Shown here piece by piece: positions 1 through 9,402 of a stretch of DNA of 64,000 bases. Within the stretch, counting starts at the first letter, position 1; each line of letters starts with the position of its first letter. The stretch lies in contig CP087209.1 in assembly GCA_020912385.1 (NCBI GenBank), positions 434,001-498,000 on the forward strand. Reading direction: 5' to 3'. Made by a program: the position numbers and the translations under genes. Below the pieces are notes generated by a model. That model did not search any database and was not told where the DNA came from. It saw only the letters and a program-made list of their open reading frames with translations. The DNA comes from Neofusicoccum parvum. Lineage: Eukaryota; Ascomycota; Dothideomycetes; Botryosphaeriales; Botryosphaeriaceae.

Positions 1-538
1 CAGCGACGCCTTCCTGCTGGTCTACGACATCACCAACCCGTCCAGCCTCGAGGCGCTCGAGTACTTCATGGAGATGATCGACATGGAGACGGACCAACGC
101 CTCGACAACGGCGCCGTCCCGCCCGTCAAGATCGTCGCCGGCAACAAGTGCGACCTGCAGTCCGGCCGCCAGATCAAGAGCGCGCAGGGCCTGGAGTGGG
201 CGCGCACCCGCAAGTGCGGCTTCATGGAGACGAGCGCGCGGGAGATGGTCAACATCGAGGAGACGTTTGCTCGTAAGTTCTCCACCATACCCCCACACAC
301 AAAGCCGTGAGGAAGAATCGCAGACTCCTAACGAAGGGCTTCCCCCGCAACTGCAGTCTTGGTACGCCGCGTCGTCGAAGCCCGCCGCATCCACGCTATG
401 GGTAGCGCGTCCTCGGCCGCCCACACGGCCCCGCTCCCGAACCACCACGAGAAGCGCCGCATGTCCGATCCCGACGACGACGATGCCGCTAGCGGTGGCG
501 GCAAGCGGAGCTTCTGGTCCAAGCTGAAGTGCTGGTGA
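1..538 (+). CDS. Ras-family small GTPase, C-terminal part (5' end outside window)
   Basis: Seen: two exons, 1-272 and 357-538, with an intron 273-356 (GTAAGT...CTGCAG) joined in phase. The gene enters from the left edge, so the P-loop and switch regions are missing. The visible part starts in the LVYDIT strand, then has the G4 guanine-specificity motif NKCDL and the G5 motif ETSAREM, followed by the last G-domain helix (ETFALLVRRVVEARR) and a hydrophilic tail rich in Asp, Ser and Gly. Known: these motifs define Ras-type GTPases, which switch signalling at membranes. Odd: the protein ends K-L-K-C-W, so Cys is penultimate and no C-terminal CAAX box is present; if membrane-bound, it must use a different signal. 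I do not assign it to a named Ras subfamily. Confidence 0.9.
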
Positions 539-2201
539 GAACGTTGCAGCACCGGAACGATAAACAAAAAAAAGGAAATGAGGAATGCCTCAACGCCCCC
601 TCTACAACCGCGACACGATCGATACACACCACAAAAAAAAGGATACCCCGAGATACCTCGCCCGGCATCGTGTGGTCTCTCTCTCTTTTTCTTTCCCTTT
701 TTATCCACTCACACCACGGTCTTCTTTTGCGGTTGCTTTTCGCGAACGGGAACTGCTTTTGCTGCTTGCCCGTGTTCGCCAACACCTTGTTCTTTCCTGG
801 CTTTTCTGCGTTACCATGATATCCACTGGAGGCTTCTACAAAGCGTTGCTGGCGGGAGGGGTTAAGGTTTGCGCGTGCGTTGTTTTACTATCTGCTTTTT
901 CCATCAGTTCGTTCATCTGCGCTTGACTCGCGGCGGCGGGGGGATCCGGTATGCTGTTTGTTTGTTTTTCCTCTCTTCATCACTGTATAGATACGGCGGA
1001 AGTGGGTTTCATTTTGAGCGCTATTGCTATACTACCCGGAGCTCATTGCTTTTTTTCTCGTCTCCCTTTTTCCCTTCCATTGTACCAAACGCATGGGGAA
1101 TGGCGTAATTCGACTGGGGAGGTTGGGGCAAGGGAGGAGGAGCGGAGGAAGTCCTGCCGGCCGCATGCGCGCGCGGCACCGGGCGGGTCGTGGTCTTCAC
1201 ACTGCAGAGCCTGCTTCCTGCGTGGAAGGTTTAGAAGACGGAGGGATGGAGGGGTTAAGCGCGAGCATAGGTTGCACCGAGTAATATACCCTCCTCGTTT
1301 GTTTTCCTTTCTGTACAGTCTCAAACGGAGTAGCCGGCGAAGGGTGCCAAAAGGGCTGGAGGGGGAGAGGAAACCTAATCGGGGAAGAGAGACGCATCGG
1401 GATGGGTTGATCACAAAGTTCTGTTTGGGAAAGACAGACGGACGGCCGTTCATCAGCAGCAATTGACGACGAAAGGCTTGATGCCTGTAACCCACCCACA
1501 CATGTCCCCTGTTCCGACTGTCCGTGCCTGTCGTGTTCCCTGTGCGTCGTCGAGGTCATTACTCGCGCACCTGCAACTCGCCAAATAACTCTATCGTCGA
1601 TAGGGTTGCAAAACATGCGCAGCCGATGCCACGGCCAAATGAATGACACGAGAGGCGATCACCCATAAGGTTCAAAGATCGAGATCATCGTCAATCTCGG
1701 TGGCGCGAACATCGCTATTACAATCACAAGCACGCGAGCGATGTGGGTTCGTGTTCGAAGTATTGATTTTTAGTCTCTCCCGGGTCCCGAATGGGCAAAA
1801 AAAGCAAAATCTATCCACATCGAAGATATGGTAGTCCCGGTGACGTAGTCATGCCAAGACTGAAGCATGCAAGCGTGCTGATGCTTAGCGATGACCGTGG
1901 CCGGCAGAGGCTGTGAGTAAGGGCTTTTCTTTGGTCAGCTCGGTGTCCACCCTGCGTGAAAGAAGCCGTTTACGCAGAAAGACAGCCACCCTTCGTGATC
2001 CGTCATCAAGGCCGTGAGAACTTATCGTGCTGTACAGGAAAGGAGAAAACAAGAAAGAAAAAAGGAGCCGGGGAAATGAGTCTGCAATGGTGACCAATGC
2101 CCAGCAGACTGATCAGTGAAGATCCGCAGAGCTTCTGAGCAGATAACAGGGGATAAGAAAAGAAAGGCGCTTCTGCGCGGTGGACGACCACTTTGAGGGG
2201 T
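539..2201. other. intergenic, between convergent Ras and GH17 genes
   Basis: This stretch holds the 3' flanks of two convergent genes. It has pyrimidine-rich runs around 660-740 and only short overlapping reading frames without family signatures. I see no further gene. Confidence 0.6.
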
Positions 2202-3659
2202 CTACACGATGCCCCAGTAATGCTCGACGCCCATGGTCTGATCGGTATCCGTCTTCCACAGGTCGTTGAAGGCGGAGAACACGATAAGGTCGTCTTCTCT
2301 GCCGACATACGCGTCCTTGAGTGCCTGCACGGCCATGACGTGGTTCTGAACGCTGGGAACAGGTAGGTTTTTGCTGGTGAAGTAGTCCATAGGCAAGTCA
2401 GAGCCATGAGGCCAGCCAGACTCGGTGATGACAGTGCGATCCTTGCCACAAGACTTGGTAAGATGGCTCATCAGCTTGACGAACTTTCCAGCATCCGCGG
2501 GGTCGTTCCAAGATCCAGACTTGTCGAAGAAAGGATGAGCATTGATAGCGACATAGTCAGACGCCTGGCAGAGCGCTTTGCCCTCCCCTTCGAATACGCC
2601 GGGGGTCTCAACGGTCACGACGGGAACGCCGTAAGGCTTGAGCTTGGCCTTGACTGCATTGAGGGTATCCAAGAGTCCGTCAACAGTTGCCTCTCCACGA
2701 TCGATGACCTCGTTGCCCACACTGACGGTATGGATCAGGCCCCAATCGCCGTCGAGGTTCTTGTTGACTGCGTCAATGATTGCCGAAGCCTCGTTAAGGG
2801 CGGCATCAGTAGTTTCGCAATGCCAGATGCCAAGGAACAGCTTCATGCCCGGGTACTTCTTGACGGCAGTCATGACAGAGTCAAGCTGGCCACAGTCGGT
2901 GCCATAGAGGCGGATCATTCCATAATCGGAAACGCTATCGATGTCGTGGGCAACCTGGCCGGGATCCTTGCATGAGTGATCGGCATTGTATGCGTTGTAT
3001 CCAATACCATATCCATTGCCATGTTTGTCGCTAGCGCCAGCGGGGGTCGGAACAGGATACGAAGGCTCACTGTAAGCGCGCGAAGACAATGCGACAGTCT
3101 CGGTTGCCGGCTTGGGACCGTGGTATGTGATCGAAGAGGAAGCTACAATGGGCTCGTACTTGCTGCTCGAAGCGCTGTCTTCTGAAGCAGAAAGAGCGAT
3201 GTAGGTGATCGAAGAGGAGACTACGATGGGGTCATCCGTGGAGCTGGGAGCGCTCTCCTCGGTAGAAGGGGCCTCAGTCTGGTGGTTCGGGGGCAGAGTA
3301 CCGGGCTCCGAAACCATGATAGGGTTCGACTGATAGCTGGTCTCGCTGACCTGAATCGGAGTCGCGGACGTAATCTTTGGCTCAGAAGGGACAGTGGGGG
3401 CCGCGCTGGGAATCGAGTGAATCTCCGTCCAGGTCCTGGTGCCTTGGATATGGACGATGACAGCCGGCACGGTGACAGTGACTACGTCGGTGATGGTAAC
3501 GATGGCACGCTCCTCAAGAACATGGCGAGAAACTATCGACTGCGTCAGGATGTAACTATCCTGCCAGAAGAAAGAGCGCGGGAACTTACACTGAGGAAGG
3601 CCGGCGACCAGGCCGAACAGGATCGCGAGGGCGACCTGGATGAAGAGTCCCGTCTTCAT
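2202..3659 (-). CDS. secreted GH17 beta-1,3-glucanase (Scw11/BtgE-like)
   Basis: Seen: start codon at 3659, stop TAG at 2202-2204. The frame is open throughout, but a 57-nt GTAAGT...ATAG intron at 3533-3589 (rank 3n, no stop) very likely interrupts it; removal joins the signal peptide region (MKTGLFIQVALAILFGLVAG) to SRHVLEERAIVTITDVVTV and gives about 466 residues. Next comes a Ser/Thr/Pro-rich linker, then the catalytic domain from GYGIGYNAYNADHSC, with IRLYGTDCGQ, the acid/base Glu in VSVGNEVI and the nucleophile Glu in ITESGWPHG. Known: GH17 enzymes of this type cleave or remodel beta-1,3-glucan in the fungal wall. There is no C-terminal GPI signal, so I infer a secreted or wall-associated enzyme. 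Confidence 0.93.
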   Translation of the reverse strand: MKTGLFIQVALAILFGLVAGLPQCKFPRSFFWQDSYILTQSIVSRHVLEERAIVTITDVVTVTVPAVIVHIQGTRTWTEIHSIPSAAPTVPSEPKITSATPIQVSETSYQSNPIMVSEPGTLPPNHQTEAPSTEESAPSSTDDPIVVSSSITYIALSASEDSASSSKYEPIVASSSITYHGPKPATETVALSSRAYSEPSYPVPTPAGASDKHGNGYGIGYNAYNADHSCKDPGQVAHDIDSVSDYGMIRLYGTDCGQLDSVMTAVKKYPGMKLFLGIWHCETTDAALNEASAIIDAVNKNLDGDWGLIHTVSVGNEVIDRGEATVDGLLDTLNAVKAKLKPYGVPVVTVETPGVFEGEGKALCQASDYVAINAHPFFDKSGSWNDPADAGKFVKLMSHLTKSCGKDRTVITESGWPHGSDLPMDYFTSKNLPVPSVQNHVMAVQALKDAYVGREDDLIVFSAFNDLWKTDTDQTMGVEHYWGIV

Positions 3660-5587
3660 TTTAGCGATAGCAGTGAATGAGTGTGTCTGAAGTAGAGCTT
3701 CTGGTAGAACTGCGGGAGCCGGCCAGCGGCGTCAGCCTAAGAAACGAGAAAGCGAGCGAGAGGTCCGAACAAGTAAGCGACACGGTGCCAAGGTGAGGAG
3801 CCAGCGGTGAAGATGGAGTATCTGGCAGGCGCGCCGCCCCGGCCTCCAGGATGTGTATTTGATGTGTGGGGGATCCAAAAAGCGAGACAAAGCTCACCTA
3901 GCTGTTTCCGAGGCGACTTGACGGCGCGGAATGTGGAATGCCAGTACGACAAACAGCGCACAGCACGCGGAAGGAAATGAGCCTCAGATCGCTTGCACAG
4001 CCGCAGCCCTTCTGGACCTTGGAGTAAAGGGATGCACAGTGACGCGAGTGCCAAGTGAGCTGGGCCCAGTGATGTTGCACGAGAGGCAGTGCGTCGGAGG
4101 AAGGCAAGGAGAGTAGGAAGAGAAGCAAAAGTGCAGGGAAGTCGTAGGAGCGGCCCGCGACTAAAAGGAGTGACGACGAAGAAAAGCTGTTGAGATCTTC
4201 GCGGGCCGAAAAGAAGGTGTTGGAGGAAAGAAGACGGGTAAGCGGGCGAGCTACTTGATGTTGACAAAGTCTTGGCGCGGCGCGCACGCGAGGCAAACTG
4301 CCAGGCTGACGGCCACCGCAGCAGCCATAGGGCGGCAATGACGTTACTGCCATATTACTAGGAAAGGCTAGGAAAGGCAAGAATTCGAAACTATCGAATC
4401 CGTGTCCGCGCGGTCTGGCGCGCCGGTTGAGAGCCGCATTCTGGAAGCAAAAGCAACACCGTCGTCGACAGCATATCTGGTCCGCTACTGCTATTTCCTG
4501 AGCGGCCCTGCCGGTTGGCCATCGCAAGAGCAAGCCTAGCAATGTCAGCAACTGTGGCCACGAATCTTCTTGCATCACCCGATCTTGCTCTGTCCAGCTG
4601 GCCACTCAAAACACCACCCACGGGCGTGGACGAGCCAAGTCTTTCTTCACAGATCCCTACAATGCCACGCGCCACCCGCATAGACCTTGGTCTCGTTCCT
4701 GAAGGCCGAAATGAGTCTTGAGAATGAGGCAATTGCAGCGCCCACACAGGAGCCACTTTCCCACGTCAAGTGGTCATGATGAACAACTCGCGCCTTCGGT
4801 GGCGGCAATCCAAAGATCTCACCCAACCACGCAAGCGGGGATGGCCGTCAAGCGCGTTGTCGGCAGGACTGCGGGATGGAAATGGAAACGTAGCATGATG
4901 TTGGAGAGTTGAGGTTCGGCAAGGGCGACTAGGAAGCAGTTCACGTGCCACTGCCGGGGGTTCCCGCACCGTTGAAACGCTCAAGCCACGACCCCGCGCT
5001 TTTGACGGCGCTTTTTAACTGGTCAGAACTGTGCACCTCCAAGCCCTTCGCTGATTCTGAAACTCGTGGTATAGAGAGCCTCCTGAAACAACGCACAGCT
5101 TTCCTGGGCCAAGAGCCTGTGCAGCTGCAAGGACCCTCGACTTTAGCACGCGACATTGTCAAATGACAAAGGCTTTGCACCCTCTACAATGGTAAGGATG
5201 GCTCAGAAGAGCGTGCGGACGGAATGGGATTTCCGATGTCCTATCCTTGCTTGGATGCTTCCTGAGTGGGACGTGATTCCAATGGTAGGACTCGAAACAA
5301 GAGCTCGTTCATTCTAAGCCTTTCCTATAGAGTGCACTGATAGAGTCTTCGGAGTAAACTCTGGATAGCCGTCGGCAAATGCTTCTCTCATCAGGATAAA
5401 TGGACATTCAGAAACCTTTGAATTGTTTTATGGGTCTTGTTGGCTATCTACCCATTGCCACAGCCAACAGGTAATGCTCTCTCGCCCTCCCATGGAAGCC
5501 TGTGTCTACTATGTAAATTACAATCTCTGCCCTAGTACACGCTTCAGTCTTGTAATCTTTATTTGTGCTCTGAGCAATTATCTGAGA
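3660..5587. other. intergenic, upstream of GH17 and downstream of the methyltransferase
   Basis: Several overlapping reading frames exist on both strands, the longest about 235 codons on the minus strand at 3898-4605, but none has a recognisable domain, consistent exon borders or codon bias. It presumably carries the GH17 promoter on its left side. I see no supported gene. Confidence 0.55.
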
Positions 5588-6432
5588 TCATGACCCCCTC
5601 GGCGCATCTGTCAGAGGTACATACTGTACACCGTACAGCTTCTTCCTTTCAACACTGCCATCTTCTTTCTTGTCGACAACGTAGATGTGCTGCATGTACC
5701 CCTCTTCTACCGGTACAAACAGTCTGGTATCATCAAATCAGCAGCTATCCTCAGGTCTCTTGCCCTTTCACAAGTAACTCTGCGACCGGGCACTCACCTT
5801 CCAGGCGCCTTCAGTTGATCCACCAGCGTCTGGTGATGCTCCGCCGCCGCCGCTCCCACGTGAATCGCATCATACGGCGCCTCGTCCTTCCAACCCAGCC
5901 TCCCGTCCGCCTTGATAAACTTCACCGTGCCGCTCTCCAGGAGCCCCCTACCCTCGGCGCTCTTTCCCATGTTCTTGTTGGCCAAATCCACCAGCGGTTG
6001 GATGTGGTCGACACCGACGACGGTGCCGTCGGGTCTGACCAGCTCCGCCAGCACGTGCGTGAGGTACCCGGAGCCGCTACCTATGTCCAGAACCTTCGCG
6101 CCGGGATTCAGGAAGGGCAGCAGCGACTCGCATGCCGAGGCGTGCATGTGCGGGGCGGAGATGGTGGCGCTGTGGCCGATGGGCTGCGGGGAGTCTTCGT
6201 AAGCGCGGGAAGGGGCATAGTGGGCGCGGTCAACCTAGGAGCCGAGTTAGGACTCGTGCATGCTAGCAGCAAGCAAGATATTAAGATTTCGTTGAGCGAA
6301 GGCGGGGTGTTGGAAGGGGGGCCCACGCACGCCGAGCATGGCCTTCTTGACGCGGTCGGAGCTGATCAGGCCGTTGGCGGCCATGTTGCTGACCAGCTCC
6401 GAGTTCGAGGTGCCCGAGCACGCCCACGCCAT
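5588..6432 (-). CDS. protein-L-isoaspartate O-methyltransferase
   Basis: Seen: three exons, 6331-6432, 5798-6234 and 5588-5723, with introns GTGCGT...CTAG and GTGAGT...CCAG; all junctions keep phase and give 224 residues. The N-terminus MAWACSGTSNSELVSNM is typical of the family; an extra ATG lies three bases upstream. The SAM-binding loop is VLDIGSGSGYLTHVL, preceded by the conserved ISAPHMHA substrate-site strand, and followed by DAIHVGAAA and the C-terminal LFVPVEEGYMQHIYVVDK. Known: the enzyme uses S-adenosylmethionine to methylate isoaspartyl residues, starting repair of age-damaged proteins in the cytosol. It is divergently arranged with the HAUS1-like gene, 442 bp apart. Confidence 0.95.
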
Positions 6433-6874
6433 CATGAGACCTCTGCGAGGGTTCAAGCTCCGGAAGAAGCTGCGGAAGTGGGGCGTGAAGCACAGAATGA
6501 TGGCCGAGGGGATAAGCGCCTGGAGTAAGAGCTTCGTGTGGATGGCCGTGGCGAATTCCGATGCGCAGTGCTGCAGTCGAAGAGGGCGGAAATATCAGGC
6601 CATAATAAAGGCGTGAGAGCTCGAGTGGAATGTGGAGGAACACGACATGGAGCTTCCCCGTGCCGCCCCCGCCAGTCGACGCCAAGGCGACGTCATGGCG
6701 GAAGCGGAAGCTGTCCCGCACTTTGCACTTTGTTCTCCACCACCGCCAGCGCACCCCTGTGCCGATCAAGAGCTGCCCAAAACCCCCGCGCAAAACAAAA
6801 CACTAGCCATGCGACACACGCCCGCCAGCAGCACGCGTACGCCTAATCGTAATACCCTAGCACACCCCTCAGCA
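6433..6874. promoter_or_regulatory. shared divergent promoter region
   Basis: This 442-bp stretch separates the start codons of the isoaspartyl methyltransferase (minus) and the HAUS1-like gene (plus), so it should hold both promoters. I see no clear TATA box and no supported gene in it. Confidence 0.5.
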
Positions 6875-8000
6875 ATGGACGACAGCGCCCTCGGCGACGC
6901 CCTCTTCTCGCCCTCCAAAGCCGCCCAGCAGCGCGCCCAAGCACACGACTGGCAGCACGTCGAAGCCTGGCTGTCATCCCTGTACCCGAATCGCGCCCTT
7001 CCCACGTTCGAGCGCAACGACGAGACATTGAAGGCCCTGCTGGCGCTGGCCGCCGCGAACGAACGCGCCGATGAAGAGACCGCATTGGTAGAGGCATTGG
7101 AGGAAGAGGTCCGGCACGAGATGGGCGAGGTGAGAGCGCTGGACCACCGCGTCGCGGAGCGTCGGGGACAAATGCTGACGGGAGTCTTCGGACAAGGCAG
7201 GTGTAGCAACAGCAGACGAGCAAGCAGACCAACAGCTTCTCGACACCATCGCAGCCAGCCTCACAAGCGACGGCCACCAAAGCCTCGACGCGCTCGCCCG
7301 CCTCTCCACCATCCTCAACGCCCCGTCTCCGGACCCAGAAACGTCCGCAACCCCTCCCCACGCCACCCCTCGGAGCGCCCGCTGACGCGCCATCCACAGA
7401 CTCGCCCACGCCCTCCTCGCGCCCACCACCCACCAAGCCCACCTGACAACCCACGCCACCGCCCTCACCACCCTCCGCACGCTCCTCGCCCGCGACCTCG
7501 CCGCCCTCCAGCACACCCTCCGCACCACGACCGCCGCCCCAGCCCTCGCGCCGCCCGCCCCCTCCCTCCCGCGCCAGACCGCCGACTACGTGCGGCAGAC
7601 GAAGCAGCTCCTCCCCAAGCTCGACGAGTACGCCACGCGGCTAGCCGCGCTGGGAGCCGCGGACACCCCCACCCCCTCCTCCCCCAAGCACACGCGCACC
7701 CGCAGCGCCGCCGCCGCAAGCAAGCCGCCCAACCCGCTCGCCGCTCCAGGCGGCGGCGCGCGCGCCCTGGCGTCGGCCGCCGTGCCCGCGTCGACGGCGC
7801 AGCTAGAAGCGCTGGCCGCGGCCGAGGCCGAGGTGGCGGCGCTGCGGGCGGGCGCGGCGCGGGCCGAGGCGCGGGTGCGCGCGTTCGGGGACCTGCCGGC
7901 CGAGCGGGAGGAGGCGGTGCGGGTGGTGCGGGAGAGGGAGGCGGTGCTGGCGGGGCTGCGGGAGAGGAGGGACGGGGGGTTCGAGGCGTTGGTGGGGTGA
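6875..8000 (+). CDS. HAUS augmin-like complex subunit 1 homologue
   Basis: Seen: ATG at 6875 (MDDSALGDALFSPSKAAQQ), stop at 7998-8000. Proposed exons are 6875-7129, 7236-7342 and 7400-8000, about 320 residues. The second intron (7343-7399, donor GTCCGC, branch CTGAC, acceptor CACAG) is phase-consistent. The first is less sure: the donor GTGAGA at 7130 only meets the downstream frame at an acceptor after 7235, or at a weak one near 7220. The N-terminus WQHVEAWLSSLYPNR...FERNDETLKALLALAAANE is characteristic of HAUS1; the rest is alpha-helical and heptad-rich (coiled coil), with very high GC in the last exon. Known: augmin recruits gamma-tubulin to spindle microtubules for branching nucleation. 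Confidence 0.78.
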
Positions 8001-8514
8001 TTTTTCGGGCTGGGTTGAGAAGGGGGACGGTGGGGCTTTGAGGCTGAGGGTGTGGGGTGTGGAGGAGGAAAGGGTGGGGATGCATGGCGGTCGTGTCGGG
8101 TGGGATGGAGAGGGGAGGAGGAAGGAACATGAATCGGAGAAGGCGTGAAGATGAGAAAGATGGTGAGGTCAGGACGTCCTGGCTTACAGGAAGCGCTTGG
8201 GCATCTATGTGAGCTCTTAGATATCAGACGGTTTTCAAGTAAACTGTCACTGCCTGGTTTCCGCCTGGAAGACCCTTCATCTTTTGAAGCGCAGACCCAG
8301 TCGTAATAAATAACTTTGTATTCAATGGCTAGTCGAGCTTAGTCACGCAACTCGTGCGACGAATCAGCAGAGGCTTGTAGTTCTCATTTTCTGAGCTAGC
8401 TCTGTCAAGGGCGCAGCGAGAGGACGTGCTTGGGGCCAAAATACCCCTCACGTGCACAGAGCCTTCAACTTTTTGAGGCCCTTCAAAAAAGGGCGCAGTA
8501 ATTAAAAATAGAAA

Positions 8515-8558
8515 AGCGGTGTGCCGCCCGCCCTTTTACCCTAGGGTATCACACCGCT
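8515..8558. repeat. 9-bp inverted repeat enclosing a 12-bp palindrome
   Basis: AGCGGTGTG at 8515-8523 is exactly complementary to CACACCGCT at 8550-8558. Inside lies the perfect palindrome TACCCTAGGGTA (8537-8548). A second perfect palindrome, ATTTTATATATAAAAT, follows at 8601-8616. These could be the remains of a small mobile element or a structured regulatory site; no target duplication is evident. Confidence 0.5.
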
Positions 8559-8624
8559 GTGTTTAAGTCTATCCTTGGCTCCTAATGAAGTAGTGGCCAT
8601 ATTTTATATATAAAATCTGCGAAA

Positions 8625-8651
8625 CCCCCCCCCCCCCCCCCCCCCCCCCCC
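8625..8651. repeat. 27-base poly-C homopolymer
   Basis: An uninterrupted run of 27 C follows AT-rich sequence. Exact length is unreliable in any sequencing technology, so it may mark an assembly weak point as well as a genuine G/C tract able to form G-quadruplex on the minus strand. Confidence 0.9.
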
Positions 8652-9402
8652 GATCACGCCTAGGCCAACCCACCCTTCTTCATCTTCACCCTCTTTTACC
8701 CACTCTTCTTTATTCTCTTACCTACCTCTTTTTGCCTTTATTTACTCAGGTAGGTGCTCAAAGAGGGTGCTGGAAGAAGGTGAAAGTATAAGGTAGAAAT
8801 CTATGTCTATGTGGCCTGTGGGTTTGTACATTATAAACGTACAGTACGGCCACTACTACTTACAAGGTAGGGTCAGAATATGAAAAAGGAGGGAAAGGAG
8901 GGAAAGAGGGAGAGAGGGGGGCGTTGAAAAAGTAGGCACCCTATTCTTTGGGGACCAGCATTCGAGATAGAGTAAGAGCCAAAAACGTATCTTGTGATTG
9001 TGCAGGGATTTCGACTCTGACTCTACGTACGCCATTGCAACTCCATCCCGCTCTCACTCTACACAGTTCCACACAGACCCTCCCGCCGCCTTCCGCCTTC
9101 CAATATTCATAATTTTGTTTTTCGTTTGTATAATCCATCCCGCCGCCCATCATCCCCTACCTCCTATCCTTGCCAACCCCTCCCATCCCTATATCCTCCT
9201 CCAGGCTCACCATCCTTTTAAGAGAGCAGAGCGTAAGGGAAGAAAAGCAGAAGAAAAAAAATCAAAAATCAATGGGCTTCAGGGGGATTCATAACGGATC
9301 GTACGCAGTAACAAAAGAAAATCTCTACCTCTCCTGCTCCAACTCAAAACGATTCCACTGCTGTGAAGCAGTGGTCGTGTCGAGCTTACTCGAGAACGAT
9401 GT

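Larger units (their letters stand above)
8001..9402. other. intergenic with poly-C tract and palindromes
   Basis: The left part (about 8180-8620) is markedly AT-richer than its surroundings and contains small palindromes, then a 27-base C homopolymer at 8625-8651. From 8650 to 9200 the sequence is pyrimidine-rich. I see no gene. Confidence 0.6.

Noticed and set aside
3898..4605. 235-codon minus-strand ORF upstream of the GH17 gene
   Set aside because: Overlaps other frames of similar length and shows no recognisable motif or codon preference.
6632..8041. 469-codon plus-strand ORF overlapping the HAUS1-like gene
   Set aside because: After residue 160 or so it runs in the wrong frame of that gene and becomes Arg/Pro/Gly low complexity; the HAUS1 signal follows the spliced frame.
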